The translations under genes were made by a program, and so were the position numbers. From positions 24,350 through 88,349 of the forward strand of contig NZ_JAUCBM010000012.1 of assembly GCF_030362795.1 (NCBI RefSeq): a DNA stretch of 64,000 nucleotides, in the 5' to 3' direction. The stretch's first letter is position 1, and the number at the start of each line of letters is the position of its first letter. This stretch comes from Pseudochrobactrum kiredjianiae. Lineage in GTDB: Bacteria; Pseudomonadota; Alphaproteobacteria; Rhizobiales; Rhizobiaceae. The notes beneath the pieces were generated by a model. That model did no database searches. It was given only the letters and a program-made list of their open reading frames with translations, and had not been told where the DNA came from. This document shows, one piece after another, positions 50,459-58,223 of this stretch.

Positions 50459-50647
50459 TTATGGCTTATCTGCCGGTGAAGACAAGGTAGGGCACGGTGT
50501 TTTTCCCTTAAAGTTCTGGGACATGCAGCTGTAACGGTCAAAGCTTTTCCCTGCATCCATCGCTGCCTTTCCTGCGCCGCAGGCGGTTAGGCTGAACGCA
50601 GCGATGAGTAAAATAACTGCTCTTTTCGTTTCCCTGAAATTGCACAT
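50459..50647 (-). CDS. small prophage lipoprotein (moron)
   Basis: 62-residue predicted lipoprotein: MCNFRETKRAVILLIAAFSLTAC gives the signal and lipobox (LTAC), followed by a short mature part with two cysteines. The start at 50647 has AGGAGG about 7 bases upstream. It is encoded opposite to the late operon between gpD and the endolysin. Small phage lipoproteins of this kind often exclude related phages at the envelope; that role here is inference only. Confidence 0.62.
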   Translation of the reverse strand: MCNFRETKRAVILLIAAFSLTACGAGKAAMDAGKSFDRYSCMSQNFKGKTPCPTLSSPADKP

Positions 50648-50698
50648 CACAAGCCTCCTCCCAGCGGGGCTATTTTTATATCCAGAAAAGGAAATCAC

Positions 50699-51445
50699 AT
50701 GCGTGAAACCTTAACAACCGCGCTTGATCTGATGTTCGGTCATGAAGGCGGTTATGTGAACAATCCCAAAGATCCCGGTGGCTCAACCAAATACGGCATA
50801 ACCCATAAGACGCTGGCTGCGCATCGTGGGGTATCAGGTGTTTCACCTGCGGAAGTTAAGGCGCTAACCAAGCAGGAAGCAACGGTAATTTATCAGCGCT
50901 CTTACTGGACACAATCCGGCGGTGATCTGCTGCCGGTGGGCATCGATTTTATGACCTTCGATTATGGAGTGAATAGCGGTCCCGCACAGGCTGTGAAATC
51001 GCTGCAGCGTGTCATTGGTGTAGTAGCTGATGGTATAGTCGGCGGCCAGACGCTTGCGGCTGTGAAGGGGTATAAAGGTGATCTGATCGGCGCTTATGCC
51101 GCTGAACGGCTACGCTTTATGAAATCACTCAAAACATGGAGCACCTTTGGTCGGGGCTGGCAAAAGCGGGTGATGAATGTTGAGACGCAGGCGCGCCAAC
51201 TAACACAGGGAAGTGTGCTGGATACGGACGTTTTAGAAGCATCTGCTAAAGCCAACCCCATAGACACATCAATCACACAGACATTGAAAAAGCCTGAAGC
51301 ATGGGGGCCGCTTGGTGCGCTGCTGACAGCCGCTGCCAGTCTGTTTTCCGGCTCGGGGCCTGTGCAATGGGCGCTGGCAGTTGGGATTATTGTAGGCATT
51401 GCAGTGGGCCTGGTCTCTATCCTCAGAAAGCGGGGTGAGGCATGA
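50699..51445 (+). CDS. endolysin, GH108 N-acetylmuramidase, with C-terminal membrane helix
   Basis: 248 residues. Residues 8-90 carry the GH108 motif (FGHEGGYVNNPKDPGGSTKYGIT, catalytic Glu in HEGGY), followed by a PG_binding_3 domain (TFDYGVNSGPAQAVKSLQRVIGVVADGIVGGQT). A C-terminal hydrophobic helix (ALAVGIIVGIAVGLVSIL) ends with basic RKRGEA. There is no N-terminal signal, so export would need the holin. The C-terminal helix may tether the enzyme at the inner membrane before lysis. It overlaps the spanin gene by 4 bases. Confidence 0.88.
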   Translation: MRETLTTALDLMFGHEGGYVNNPKDPGGSTKYGITHKTLAAHRGVSGVSPAEVKALTKQEATVIYQRSYWTQSGGDLLPVGIDFMTFDYGVNSGPAQAVKSLQRVIGVVADGIVGGQTLAAVKGYKGDLIGAYAAERLRFMKSLKTWSTFGRGWQKRVMNVETQARQLTQGSVLDTDVLEASAKANPIDTSITQTLKKPEAWGPLGALLTAAASLFSGSGPVQWALAVGIIVGIAVGLVSILRKRGEA

Positions 51446-51699
51446 AGATTTATGGATTGATCCTGCTCGCTTTAGCCTTGGCTGGCGGTGGGCTTTACCA
51501 CCTCGGCCGTCGTGATGCACTGGCAAGCTACAACTATGCTGCAGCCATTTCCTCTGTCAAAACTTTGTGTGAAAAAGGTGCTATCAATGCGCAAGTCTCT
51601 CATTCCGCTGCTGATGCTTTGTGCCGTGATTACGGCTTGCCAGACAAAGACATCTCTAAATGTGTGCTCGGGCTTCGAGAAGCTTCAGCCAAACCTTGA
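51442..51699 (+). CDS. i-spanin-like (Rz-like) inner-membrane protein
   Basis: 85-residue protein with an N-terminal membrane helix (MKIYGLILLALALAGGGLYHLG) and a periplasmic part. It is short for Rz (usually about 150) and lacks an obvious long coiled coil. The Rz assignment rests on position after the endolysin and on the lipoprotein gene overlapping it in another frame, the Rz/Rz1 hallmark. Confidence 0.62.
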   Translation: MKIYGLILLALALAGGGLYHLGRRDALASYNYAAAISSVKTLCEKGAINAQVSHSAADALCRDYGLPDKDISKCVLGLREASAKP

Positions 51700-51790
51700 G
51701 ACCTCCATTCAAATCACAACTAAAGACCGGTCATTCGCTAATCAGGTTGCGGCGCATAATCGGTTCGGGACAAAGCAGGGGTGTTGGTGA
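51587..51790 (+). CDS. o-spanin-like (Rz1-like) lipoprotein, overlapping the Rz-like gene
   Basis: 67 residues: MRKSLIPLLMLCAVITAC with lipobox (ITAC), then a mature part ending QVAAHNRFGTKQGCW, a terminus that resembles Rz1-like proteins of other alphaproteobacterial prophages. AAGGTG lies 8 bases before the ATG. It starts inside the Rz-like gene in a different frame and continues past its end. It spans the periplasm with its partner and disrupts the outer membrane at lysis. Confidence 0.7.
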   Translation: MRKSLIPLLMLCAVITACQTKTSLNVCSGFEKLQPNLETSIQITTKDRSFANQVAAHNRFGTKQGCW

Positions 51791-51791
51791 C

Positions 51792-52109
51792 ATGGATGAC
51801 CCCTTAAATCCTTACGGTTTGAAGATATCAGTCGTGATTGCCGGTTTTGCAGGCGGCGTTCTGAGAGCGCTATCCCGAAACCAACATACATTCCGTGAAA
51901 CAATTGCCTCACCTGTGTGCGGGGCTTTGGGAGCAGGCTATTTGACAGAACCCTTAGTCCATTACCTGAAGGCAATCCATTTCCCTTTGCCCCCAGACGA
52001 TGGAAGCAATGTCACCATGCATGCAAGCGCTTTCTTAGTGGGTGTAAGTGCAATGTGGATCAGTGATGCATTGTTTGCATTCGTATCTAACAGAATATCA
52101 ATGAAATAA
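51792..52109 (+). CDS. putative holin (LydA-like)
   Basis: 105 residues with about three hydrophobic segments (LKISVVIAGFAGGVLRAL, IASPVCGALGAGYLTEPLV, ASAFLVGVSAMWISDALFAF), resembling P1 LydA/phage holin 3 superfamily III. The ATG at 51792 follows GGTG and comes one base after the Rz1-like stop. It is the last gene of the lysis cassette. The late placement after spanins is atypical but seen in some phages. Confidence 0.68.
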   Translation: MDDPLNPYGLKISVVIAGFAGGVLRALSRNQHTFRETIASPVCGALGAGYLTEPLVHYLKAIHFPLPPDDGSNVTMHASAFLVGVSAMWISDALFAFVSNRISMK

Positions 52110-52259
52110 CGGATTTAGCCTAGGCGCAGTAAAGTGCTTAGATTGTGCTTATTAATAGATTCATTAGATATTTTTTGCAGATATGTATTCTTACCGCAAT
52201 CGAACCAATGATATTTCGGATTAGTGATTATATGGAGGTTTACTTTTAACAGCTGCCAT

Positions 52260-53255
52260 TCACAGATTGTAACGCGACCGTAAGTCTTCACTAATTAAGT
52301 GAAGTGTCGCTTCCTGTCGATTCATGAATTCTTTGACTAAGTTAGGGAGACGTTGGTTTATTTTGTCTTCCTCATTATAAAATAAATTGCGATTACGTAA
52401 TTTGTCGAAGTATCCATCTGTCATGTCGGGCATCAAGATGTACTTTTCAACGGTAATATTTTCTTTAATCACCTCATATGCCTTTGGCATATCATCCAAT
52501 AGCCCGTTGTGAATAATATGATTACGTAATGTTTCAACTGTGACGAGAAAGCTGCAGTCTTCAAAGAGTGTATTCCGCTTTTTGTTAAGCTTCAGTCGTT
52601 TTCGATCCCCATATTGAGCGTTGGAGCTCGCCATTTTGGGATAGCGGGTAAAGTTGATTTGGAGTTTTTCAGCTTCCATCGCCACCTTTACAGTGTAGTC
52701 CAGCAAACTGTGCATCCTTATAAAAATAAAGCTAAGAAAAGCGAAAAGCTTGGTTACGACTGGTGATGTCGAATAACGTATACCATCTTCATGTTGAAGA
52801 ACTGGATAAAAGAACGGTTCAAGGTTGAAGGTTCGGTAGAATTCTCCTTGGAGTTGAATAATTTCCTTGGCGCACTCTTGAATAGCGCTGACAAGTCGCT
52901 GGCAGTCATAGAGGTATAGAAAGCGGTGTAACTCTGGAATGCGATTCGTTAGGCTAAGCACCTTTTCAAAATCGGATTTTGAACCTTTTGCTTCAGAGTT
53001 ATGGCCTAAAGTTGCTATAAATGGTGGCACGAACTGCAGCATCTCTGCGTAGGGTAGTTCCTTAAAAATCGCTTTTACGATTGTTTCATGCAAATTGACT
53101 GCTGCAACCTCGACGGCGTTTAAGCCATCATCGATAGAGAACCGCCATGATCCTTGTGGATTAAAGGCAAAAAAAGATGCACCTGCGCGGCTTGGAACAT
53201 CAGCAGGAATACCATCAAGGTATAAAAAATTAGACACTTTATTCGCAATCCTCAT
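52260..53255 (-). CDS. hypothetical HEPN-like protein in prophage cargo
   Basis: 331 residues, mostly helical, family not recognised. Near residue 241 it contains TLRNHIIHNG, i.e. R-N-x3-H, the active motif of HEPN RNases, embedded in helices as that fold requires (ESLLDYTVKV-like helix before, KAYEVIKE after). No signal or membrane segment. Base composition is lower in GC than the phage core. There is no good ribosome site at 53255. HEPN genes in prophage cargo often act in abortive phage defence; here that is inference. Confidence 0.6.
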   Translation of the reverse strand: MRIANKVSNFLYLDGIPADVPSRAGASFFAFNPQGSWRFSIDDGLNAVEVAAVNLHETIVKAIFKELPYAEMLQFVPPFIATLGHNSEAKGSKSDFEKVLSLTNRIPELHRFLYLYDCQRLVSAIQECAKEIIQLQGEFYRTFNLEPFFYPVLQHEDGIRYSTSPVVTKLFAFLSFIFIRMHSLLDYTVKVAMEAEKLQINFTRYPKMASSNAQYGDRKRLKLNKKRNTLFEDCSFLVTVETLRNHIIHNGLLDDMPKAYEVIKENITVEKYILMPDMTDGYFDKLRNRNLFYNEEDKINQRLPNLVKEFMNRQEATLHLISEDLRSRYNL

Positions 53256-53318
53256 GTTTCGATGACTAGGTCACATAATCAGCTCGAAACTTTGATTTTT
53301 GTCATTGAGCCACATATT

Positions 53319-54458
53319 TTAAATCGGCAATCCTGTTAGTACACTAGCGGCCATACTAACTATGCCACTTGAGATAATTCCGCCGGCTGCATTTTCAGCG
53401 ATACTTTTAATGGACTGCACGATGCTTCTAGCTTTGGCTGGTTCAGGGAGTCCAAGGCTCATCTCTCTATCAAGTTGAACCAAACTTTCCGCTATTTGAA
53501 TACGGGGTTGTTCAGGAAGTGATTGTAGATTTAACTTTAGTTCGGCAACGAAAGCCTGCAGTTGAGATAAATCGATACCCGTATTATTGATCGTCGTTAC
53601 ATTGTGCGATTGATCTATCGCATTATCATTGTAAACGCGAACATGGCTTCCATGGAAGTTTTGTGTGATTTGCTGAATGGTCTGAGCAGGAGAATTGGCC
53701 GGGTGGTCTGACCGCCTGACTTTAATCTGGAAATGGGCTTTGATTGTACCTGCAGCCGAATTAAAAGAAGGATCCAGCACAACGAAATCATCAACCAAGC
53801 CATTGTTTAATGCGCGCAGAATATGGTCACCCACTGCAACGGGTAATTTTGTGTCAAATGTTGTGATCATATCCCTCGTAACTCGGGCTTTGATATTCTC
53901 TTTGATCATGGTGCCATCAGCCTTTACCAGACTAACGGTGTCAGTCATCAAGTTCCCTAATGCCAAATTCTCATCCTCCTGATCACAGTAAATTTCAACT
54001 AGAGTAACGATCCGTCTTGCAATTGCCGCGCTAGAAGTTCCACTCCATCGGCCTCGATCTTGAACTACTGAAAACTTGACACCATTGCTACGTAACCGCT
54101 GATCTGTTTCAACTGCTTTCTGTCTTATTTTATTTGCGAATATGCATAACAAATTCTCGCTTTCAGAAAGTGCCTTACGCCTTGTTTCGATGGAAGTGTA
54201 TTTCTGAACGCTGACTTCTAACTCGTTAAAAAGTTGCCCAATTTTTTGTTGAAGATAGTGACTGATAGTTTGCCAATAGACAATAGTTGGTGTTCCTGTG
54301 TAAGCTAAACCAGCATATCTGATCGCACCGCCACGAAAGTCATCAATCACTACTCCGTCGTGGCTTCCGATATGGTACCACTTGAAGAACCATTTGTTCT
54401 CCATGTGCACGCATTCTTCTTCAAGAGCCAGCTTCATGCGCTCAGCTATAGGTGTCAT
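53319..54458 (-). CDS. hypothetical cargo protein (379 aa)
   Basis: Not recognised. It has a helical N-terminal half and a middle with VQDRGRWSGTSSAAIARRIVTLVEIY and later HFQIKVRRSDHP. An Asn/Thr-rich linker (DQSHNVTTINNTGIDLSQLQAF) is followed by a helical C-terminus ending in a Gly/Ala/Ser hydrophobic segment (AAGGIISSGIVSMAASVLTGLPI). The linker-plus-hydrophobic-tail layout suggests an effector with a membrane-active end. It lies 63 bases upstream of the HEPN-like gene on the same strand and is likely co-transcribed. Confidence 0.58.
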   Translation of the reverse strand: MTPIAERMKLALEEECVHMENKWFFKWYHIGSHDGVVIDDFRGGAIRYAGLAYTGTPTIVYWQTISHYLQQKIGQLFNELEVSVQKYTSIETRRKALSESENLLCIFANKIRQKAVETDQRLRSNGVKFSVVQDRGRWSGTSSAAIARRIVTLVEIYCDQEDENLALGNLMTDTVSLVKADGTMIKENIKARVTRDMITTFDTKLPVAVGDHILRALNNGLVDDFVVLDPSFNSAAGTIKAHFQIKVRRSDHPANSPAQTIQQITQNFHGSHVRVYNDNAIDQSHNVTTINNTGIDLSQLQAFVAELKLNLQSLPEQPRIQIAESLVQLDREMSLGLPEPAKARSIVQSIKSIAENAAGGIISSGIVSMAASVLTGLPI

Positions 54459-54562
54459 GTGTTCAATAAAAATCCAGAATCATGTAGTTGAAACAATAAT
54501 GTAATACGTTAAATTCGAAAGGCTATTGAATTAAACTTTACTCCAATTGGTGTGGGTATTGT

Positions 54563-54721
54563 TTATATAGCTGTCTCTTTACCGTTAACTTTGTATTCAT
54601 AGCAAAACCATCCAGCACTAAAACGTCCATAGAAGCCAAAGCTTACCCCATAATTTTGCACGCAACATGCCTGCACCAATGGATGAAAAGCGCTTCGTTT
54701 ATTACCGTTTTGCTTACTCAT
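54563..54721 (-). CDS. possible 52-residue ORF in the cargo spacer
   Basis: Open frame starting MSKQNGNKRSAFHPLVQACC and ending NGKETAI, Cys- and aromatic-rich (YGVSFGFYGRFSAGWFCYEY). No Shine-Dalgarno. It fills most of the spacer between the 54797 and 53319 genes. The composition is protein-like but support is weak. The rest of the spacer (54459-54562, 54722-54796) shows nothing. Confidence 0.3.
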   Translation of the reverse strand: MSKQNGNKRSAFHPLVQACCVQNYGVSFGFYGRFSAGWFCYEYKVNGKETAI

Positions 54722-54796
54722 AGCGGGGTATCATGACACATCATGCTTTACCTTTAATCCGAAGAAGTAATGAAATTACGACAGATAATCAGTACG

Positions 54797-55753
54797 TTAA
54801 GGCGATGCATCTTCGAAGTTGAACTCCTCATCCTCATCGTCGATATAGGAGTGGAGGCTGAGACTAACCGCAGTTTCAATTATTTCTTTGCGCTCTTTGA
54901 AGTTTTCAACCAAATTATAATGCTCTTCCATTTCATCAATTATAGGTATTTTAGCTTGTTCAAACCTAAGTGCTTGTAGATATTCACCCTCTAAAGCTGG
55001 ATCAAAAGGTAATGGCTTCATTGTTTCTCTAATAAAATTAGAATTTGGCCCTTTTGCACTTGAAGAAAGAAAATAAGCTAGTAACTCAGCGTGTAAAAAA
55101 TCCTCAGACTCAAAATCAAAACTTTCATTATAGAATATCTTTGAAGCCTTTGACCTATATTTAATTTCAGTAGTATTTAAATTAAGTCGAGAGGCTTCTG
55201 ATACAATTATTTTGAAAACTGGTGTCACGATTTTTGATAATGTTTTACCAATAAATTTTTTATATTTTTTCTCATTTTTTGTAATATTGAATATATCGCT
55301 AGTTTCGATATTGGTCGATAGGTGACTTTCTAGGAAGGCAACGAGATCATTACGCTCGCGTGCTGGTGCAGCGACAGATTCTAAACTGTATCGACCATAA
55401 CGGTGAGACTTATAAAAAGTAGAAAGAATCGCAATTAAATCGTTGTGTTGCGTGTGCAGGTTTAAATTATGGCGGCTTTTGATGCGAGAAATTAATGCTT
55501 GATGATTATGAGTAATAAGTCCTTGTTCAAACTTAGCTTGGTCAATTGATTGGTCGTGCTCAGTTAATATTACTGCAATTTTTAGAAGTCTCTCAACACC
55601 TACAGCAATAAAATATAAAAACTCGAATGCATCTTCTTCATCGGAAAAATCTTGCATTTCGTGAAAAACTTGTAGGCCATTGTATAAAAATCTACCAGAA
55701 ATATCTAATTCAGTGCCAAGATTGAAGTTTTTCCAATATTCGTCTCGACGCAT
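54797..55753 (-). CDS. hypothetical HEPN-like cargo protein, AT-rich
   Basis: 318 residues, helical, strongly AT-rich relative to the phage. The N-terminal half (YWKNFNLGTELDISGRFLYNGLQVFHEM, FLYFIAVGVERLLKIAVIL, HNDLIAILSTFYKSHRYGRYSL) resembles an unnamed family of HEPN-like helical proteins that I know only as hypothetical. The C-terminus is acidic (DDEDEEFNFED). The start at 55753 follows AAGGAA at 6 bases; a TTG at 55768 is less likely. The AT bias indicates separate acquisition. Possible phage-defence function. Confidence 0.58.
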   Translation of the reverse strand: MRRDEYWKNFNLGTELDISGRFLYNGLQVFHEMQDFSDEEDAFEFLYFIAVGVERLLKIAVILTEHDQSIDQAKFEQGLITHNHQALISRIKSRHNLNLHTQHNDLIAILSTFYKSHRYGRYSLESVAAPARERNDLVAFLESHLSTNIETSDIFNITKNEKKYKKFIGKTLSKIVTPVFKIIVSEASRLNLNTTEIKYRSKASKIFYNESFDFESEDFLHAELLAYFLSSSAKGPNSNFIRETMKPLPFDPALEGEYLQALRFEQAKIPIIDEMEEHYNLVENFKERKEIIETAVSLSLHSYIDDEDEEFNFEDASP

Positions 55754-55818
55754 ATATTTTTCCTTCAAGATTAACAGTGCTCACAATTATAGAGCCTATT
55801 AATTCATTTACTACGAAG

Positions 55819-56073
55819 TTATGCTAGTCCTCCGACAAAGCCTGACATTTCGTCTTGTCTATCCATAGCCATGCGCATACGGCCTCTGCAGCCTTGCGCT
55901 TTACATCGGGCACGGTTCTCAATTTCATCCAGATAGAGCTGCTCACGTCCTCTAGCCGTGCAGATCGTTGCCTTGGTGATATAGACAAGCCTGCTGCATT
56001 TCTTGCAGATCATTTCTATTCGTTGATCGTCGGCCAGATCACCGACTTTATATTTTGTTTTCCAGTTGCCCAT
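55819..56073 (-). CDS. zinc-ribbon small protein coupled to the Y-polymerase
   Basis: 84 residues with two Cys pairs (MICKKCSRLVY near residue 22 and RARCKAQGCRGRM near residue 55), a zinc ribbon, then a short hydrophilic tail. Its ATG overlaps the polymerase stop (TGATG at 56075-56071), so it is translated with it. It may be an accessory factor of the polymerase. I know no function for it. Confidence 0.68.
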   Translation of the reverse strand: MGNWKTKYKVGDLADDQRIEMICKKCSRLVYITKATICTARGREQLYLDEIENRARCKAQGCRGRMRMAMDRQDEMSGFVGGLA

Positions 56074-57347
56074 CAGTAGAAGTCCTCTGCCGATGGGATC
56101 CGGACATAACTGATCTTACCGCCAACATGGCCGCCTGCAGGTGGCTTCCATTCTCCCATGTGCACGATCGTGCTGGAGTATTTGGCATTCAGCGCATCCA
56201 TTGCGCCGTTGGCTTTTTCCCACTTTTGCCTGATTACATCGTCGTTATTGAAAATATCCAGCTGACGAGCGTTGGCTTGGCTCAGATCGGCAAGGGTTAT
56301 CCCGACGCGAAATATGGTTGTGTTTCGCGGCAGTTCACGGCGCACATAATCCCATAGCATTCTATGGGCTGTCATAATGGCTTGCTCGTCGTTAACTGTT
56401 GGCATTTTCACAATGCGAAACCATGAGCCGTCGCGGACAGATAGCCAAAGCCATAAGGCCTCGGCATAATATTCGTCGCGCCGTAAGCGCCTGCCAGCTT
56501 TCACAAGCAGAAGGCGGGCAATCTCATAGGCTCCATTGATGCTGCGGCTCTCAGGTGGCAATACACGGCCATGGCCAAACATACCGCGCTTTTGCGCTAT
56601 GGCTTGGATATCGTAACCATGGAGGGCGTACCAAAGACGCTCGCCATTCACGCTGCGCCAGATTTTACGCATGTGTTTGGGTTGCAGGTTGTAAAGCTGC
56701 TCGGTGGTGATCACTTGGCTGTGGGCAAGACGCATCCTCATGTTGTCGCCAACGCCTGGCACATCTGTCAGCTTCACCTGAAATAACGGGTTCGGCATCA
56801 TGTGTGGGTGCCAGATCGCTAAGCCGTTGCCATACTGGCCGGCTTTTTTGCTGGCATCCTTGCCAGCTTTACAGGCCATCTTGGCTAACTGCCGGTTCGC
56901 TGCAAAGCCAATAGAGCTGGTGATGAACTCTCCGACATTCAGTTTGATTGTTTCTTTGATTTTATGGGCTAGCGTTTCCGGATCGCGACGGTTGCGCTCG
57001 TCCAGAACACAAGTCAGCTCATCAATGCTCTTGGCGGTATCAATCGCAATGACGGATTCAATTTCGCAGAGTAGGGCGTTATGAGCACGGCGGTATAGAT
57101 CCGGCTTTTGTGGTACCAATATCAGATCCGGACACAATGCTTTCGCATCTTTGATCTTCATGACGTTTTTCACGCCATAGGCTTTGGCCTCCTTAGAGCA
57201 GGCGATCACAGCCGTCCGGTCTGTACCTTCAAATGGCACTACGCCGACCGGTCGGCCGCGTAAGCGCTTATCGCATTGCTGTTCTACGCTCGCGAAAAAG
57301 CCATCAAAGTCGAGGTAGAGACGTTCTATGGTTTCTGGTATACGCAT
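56073..57347 (-). CDS. Y-family translesion DNA polymerase (DinB/UmuC-like)
   Basis: 424-residue error-prone polymerase. The catalytic region is intact: YLDFDGFFASVE (D13 in motif I), ACSKEAKAYGVKNVM fingers, and SIDE (D109, E110). Helix-hairpin-helix LTDVPGVGDNMRMRL occurs near residue 213, and a little-finger domain follows. It bypasses lesions, probably during phage replication or host SOS. A perfect LexA box lies 68 bases upstream. It is coupled to the zinc-ribbon gene. Its location next to attR marks it as cargo. Confidence 0.88.
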   Translation of the reverse strand: MRIPETIERLYLDFDGFFASVEQQCDKRLRGRPVGVVPFEGTDRTAVIACSKEAKAYGVKNVMKIKDAKALCPDLILVPQKPDLYRRAHNALLCEIESVIAIDTAKSIDELTCVLDERNRRDPETLAHKIKETIKLNVGEFITSSIGFAANRQLAKMACKAGKDASKKAGQYGNGLAIWHPHMMPNPLFQVKLTDVPGVGDNMRMRLAHSQVITTEQLYNLQPKHMRKIWRSVNGERLWYALHGYDIQAIAQKRGMFGHGRVLPPESRSINGAYEIARLLLVKAGRRLRRDEYYAEALWLWLSVRDGSWFRIVKMPTVNDEQAIMTAHRMLWDYVRRELPRNTTIFRVGITLADLSQANARQLDIFNNDDVIRQKWEKANGAMDALNAKYSSTIVHMGEWKPPAGGHVGGKISYVRIPSAEDFY

Positions 57348-57414
57348 GGCATAGCAAATCCGTGGCGCAAACGAGTGCGCAAAAGGGTGGTCACAATTTT
57401 TAAATTACAATTCT

Positions 57415-57429
57415 GTTCTACAAATGTTC
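57415..57429 (-). promoter_or_regulatory. LexA (SOS) box of the polymerase operon
   Basis: GTTC-TACAAAT-GTTC is an exact match to the alphaproteobacterial LexA operator GTTC-N7-GTTC. It lies 68-82 bases upstream of the polymerase start codon. LexA from the host would repress the operon until DNA damage. Confidence 0.75.
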
Positions 57430-57630
57430 TCTTTTTAAAAAATAGTCAACAGTGATTCTTCTGGAAGCGCGGCACCTGTTAATTGTGGGGAATAATGTTC
57501 TTTGAGCTGCGTTAATACGCTGTAATTCCAGAGAGATCGGAAACCAGTGCCGATAATGTTGATTAAATTTATGGATATGGCAAAAGTTTCAAAATCAAAA
57601 AATACACAATAAAAACAATGATCAGATAGT

Positions 57631-57647
57631 CCACCCCCTCCGCCATA
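57631..57647 (+). repeat. attR core
   Basis: CCACCCCCTCCGCCATA, identical to 16558-16574. It marks the right end of the prophage. Confidence 0.92.
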
Positions 57648-57668
57648 TGACTGTTTCAGTCATTTCCA
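57647..57668 (+). terminator. original terminator of tRNA-Ser, displaced by the prophage
   Basis: ATGACTG-TTT-CAGTCAT (57647-57663) followed by TTCC. It begins at the last base of attR, so before integration it lay directly after the tRNA CCA end. Confidence 0.6.
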
Positions 57669-58223
57669 AATTGTTTTTCAACTGTTTTAAATGCTTTTTC
57701 GGAGATTCTCTGATTATTGCTGCCAATCGCACTTTTGATTTGTGCATATACCATGGGTGTATGATTGCTTACGGATGTTGCAATTCTTCAAATCAAGCTG
57801 CAGCGTCATTAGAGCCTAATTCCTTAAATCTGGATCAGTTTAAGGAATTCAGCTTTAATTTTAAAAGTTTTAGAGCGTCGTGAGCCAAGTCTGGCACATG
57901 GTGCTCTAGTTTGATGGAAAAGCAAGATCTTCGATTTTTGTTCTTATTGGGATGTCAGTCTGGCTTAAACTGCCACTGAAGCCACCTCATATGAATGGCG
58001 CGAGTTGTTAGATCAACTTAAGCTGAGCGTCATATAGCAATAATTGCCGACAGCTTGGAGCGGGGCGTATTCTCTCGGAGGTACTGAAAGAAAATACGCT
58101 GCCTAATGGGCTGAGCATAGTACGCAAAATTGAACGTAATCAGCTATACTAACAGCACATCGTGTGCGGCAGCGTATGTGTTCATTTTATAGTATTTCAA
58201 GAATATTGAATTTTTTGATTTTG
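57664..58223. other. intergenic stretch with gene remnants at most
   Basis: No intact gene. Short protein-like but stop-broken frames occur around 57970-58030 and 58040-58150 on the plus strand (for example RILSEVLKENTLPNG). They could be a decayed coding sequence next to the integration site; I cannot assign them. Confidence 0.35.

Larger units (their letters stand above)
16558..57647 (+). mobile_element. temperate prophage, about 41 kb, contractile tail, integrated in tRNA-Ser
   Basis: Bounded by identical 17-bp direct repeats, one ending the tRNA gene (16558-16574) and one at 57631-57647. Inside are integrase, Xis-like, CI/Cro-like switch, replication, NusG-like regulator, packaging, HK97-type head, baseplate, sheath, tube, tape measure, tail completion and lysis genes, in the order usual for P2/Mu-like myophages. 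No obvious frame disruption is seen in the structural genes, so it looks potentially functional. Accessory genes lie between the lysis cassette and attR. Confidence 0.95.

Noticed and set aside
53319..55753. Toxin-antitoxin module in the cargo region
   Set aside because: The proteins are far larger than typical toxins and no small adjacent antitoxin with a DNA-binding motif was found; the 52-residue ORF at 54563 is too weakly supported.
57647..57883. 78-codon frame starting at attR
   Set aside because: It begins inside the attachment core and the tRNA terminator hairpin, has no ribosome site, and is Phe/Ser/Cys-rich without likeness to anything.
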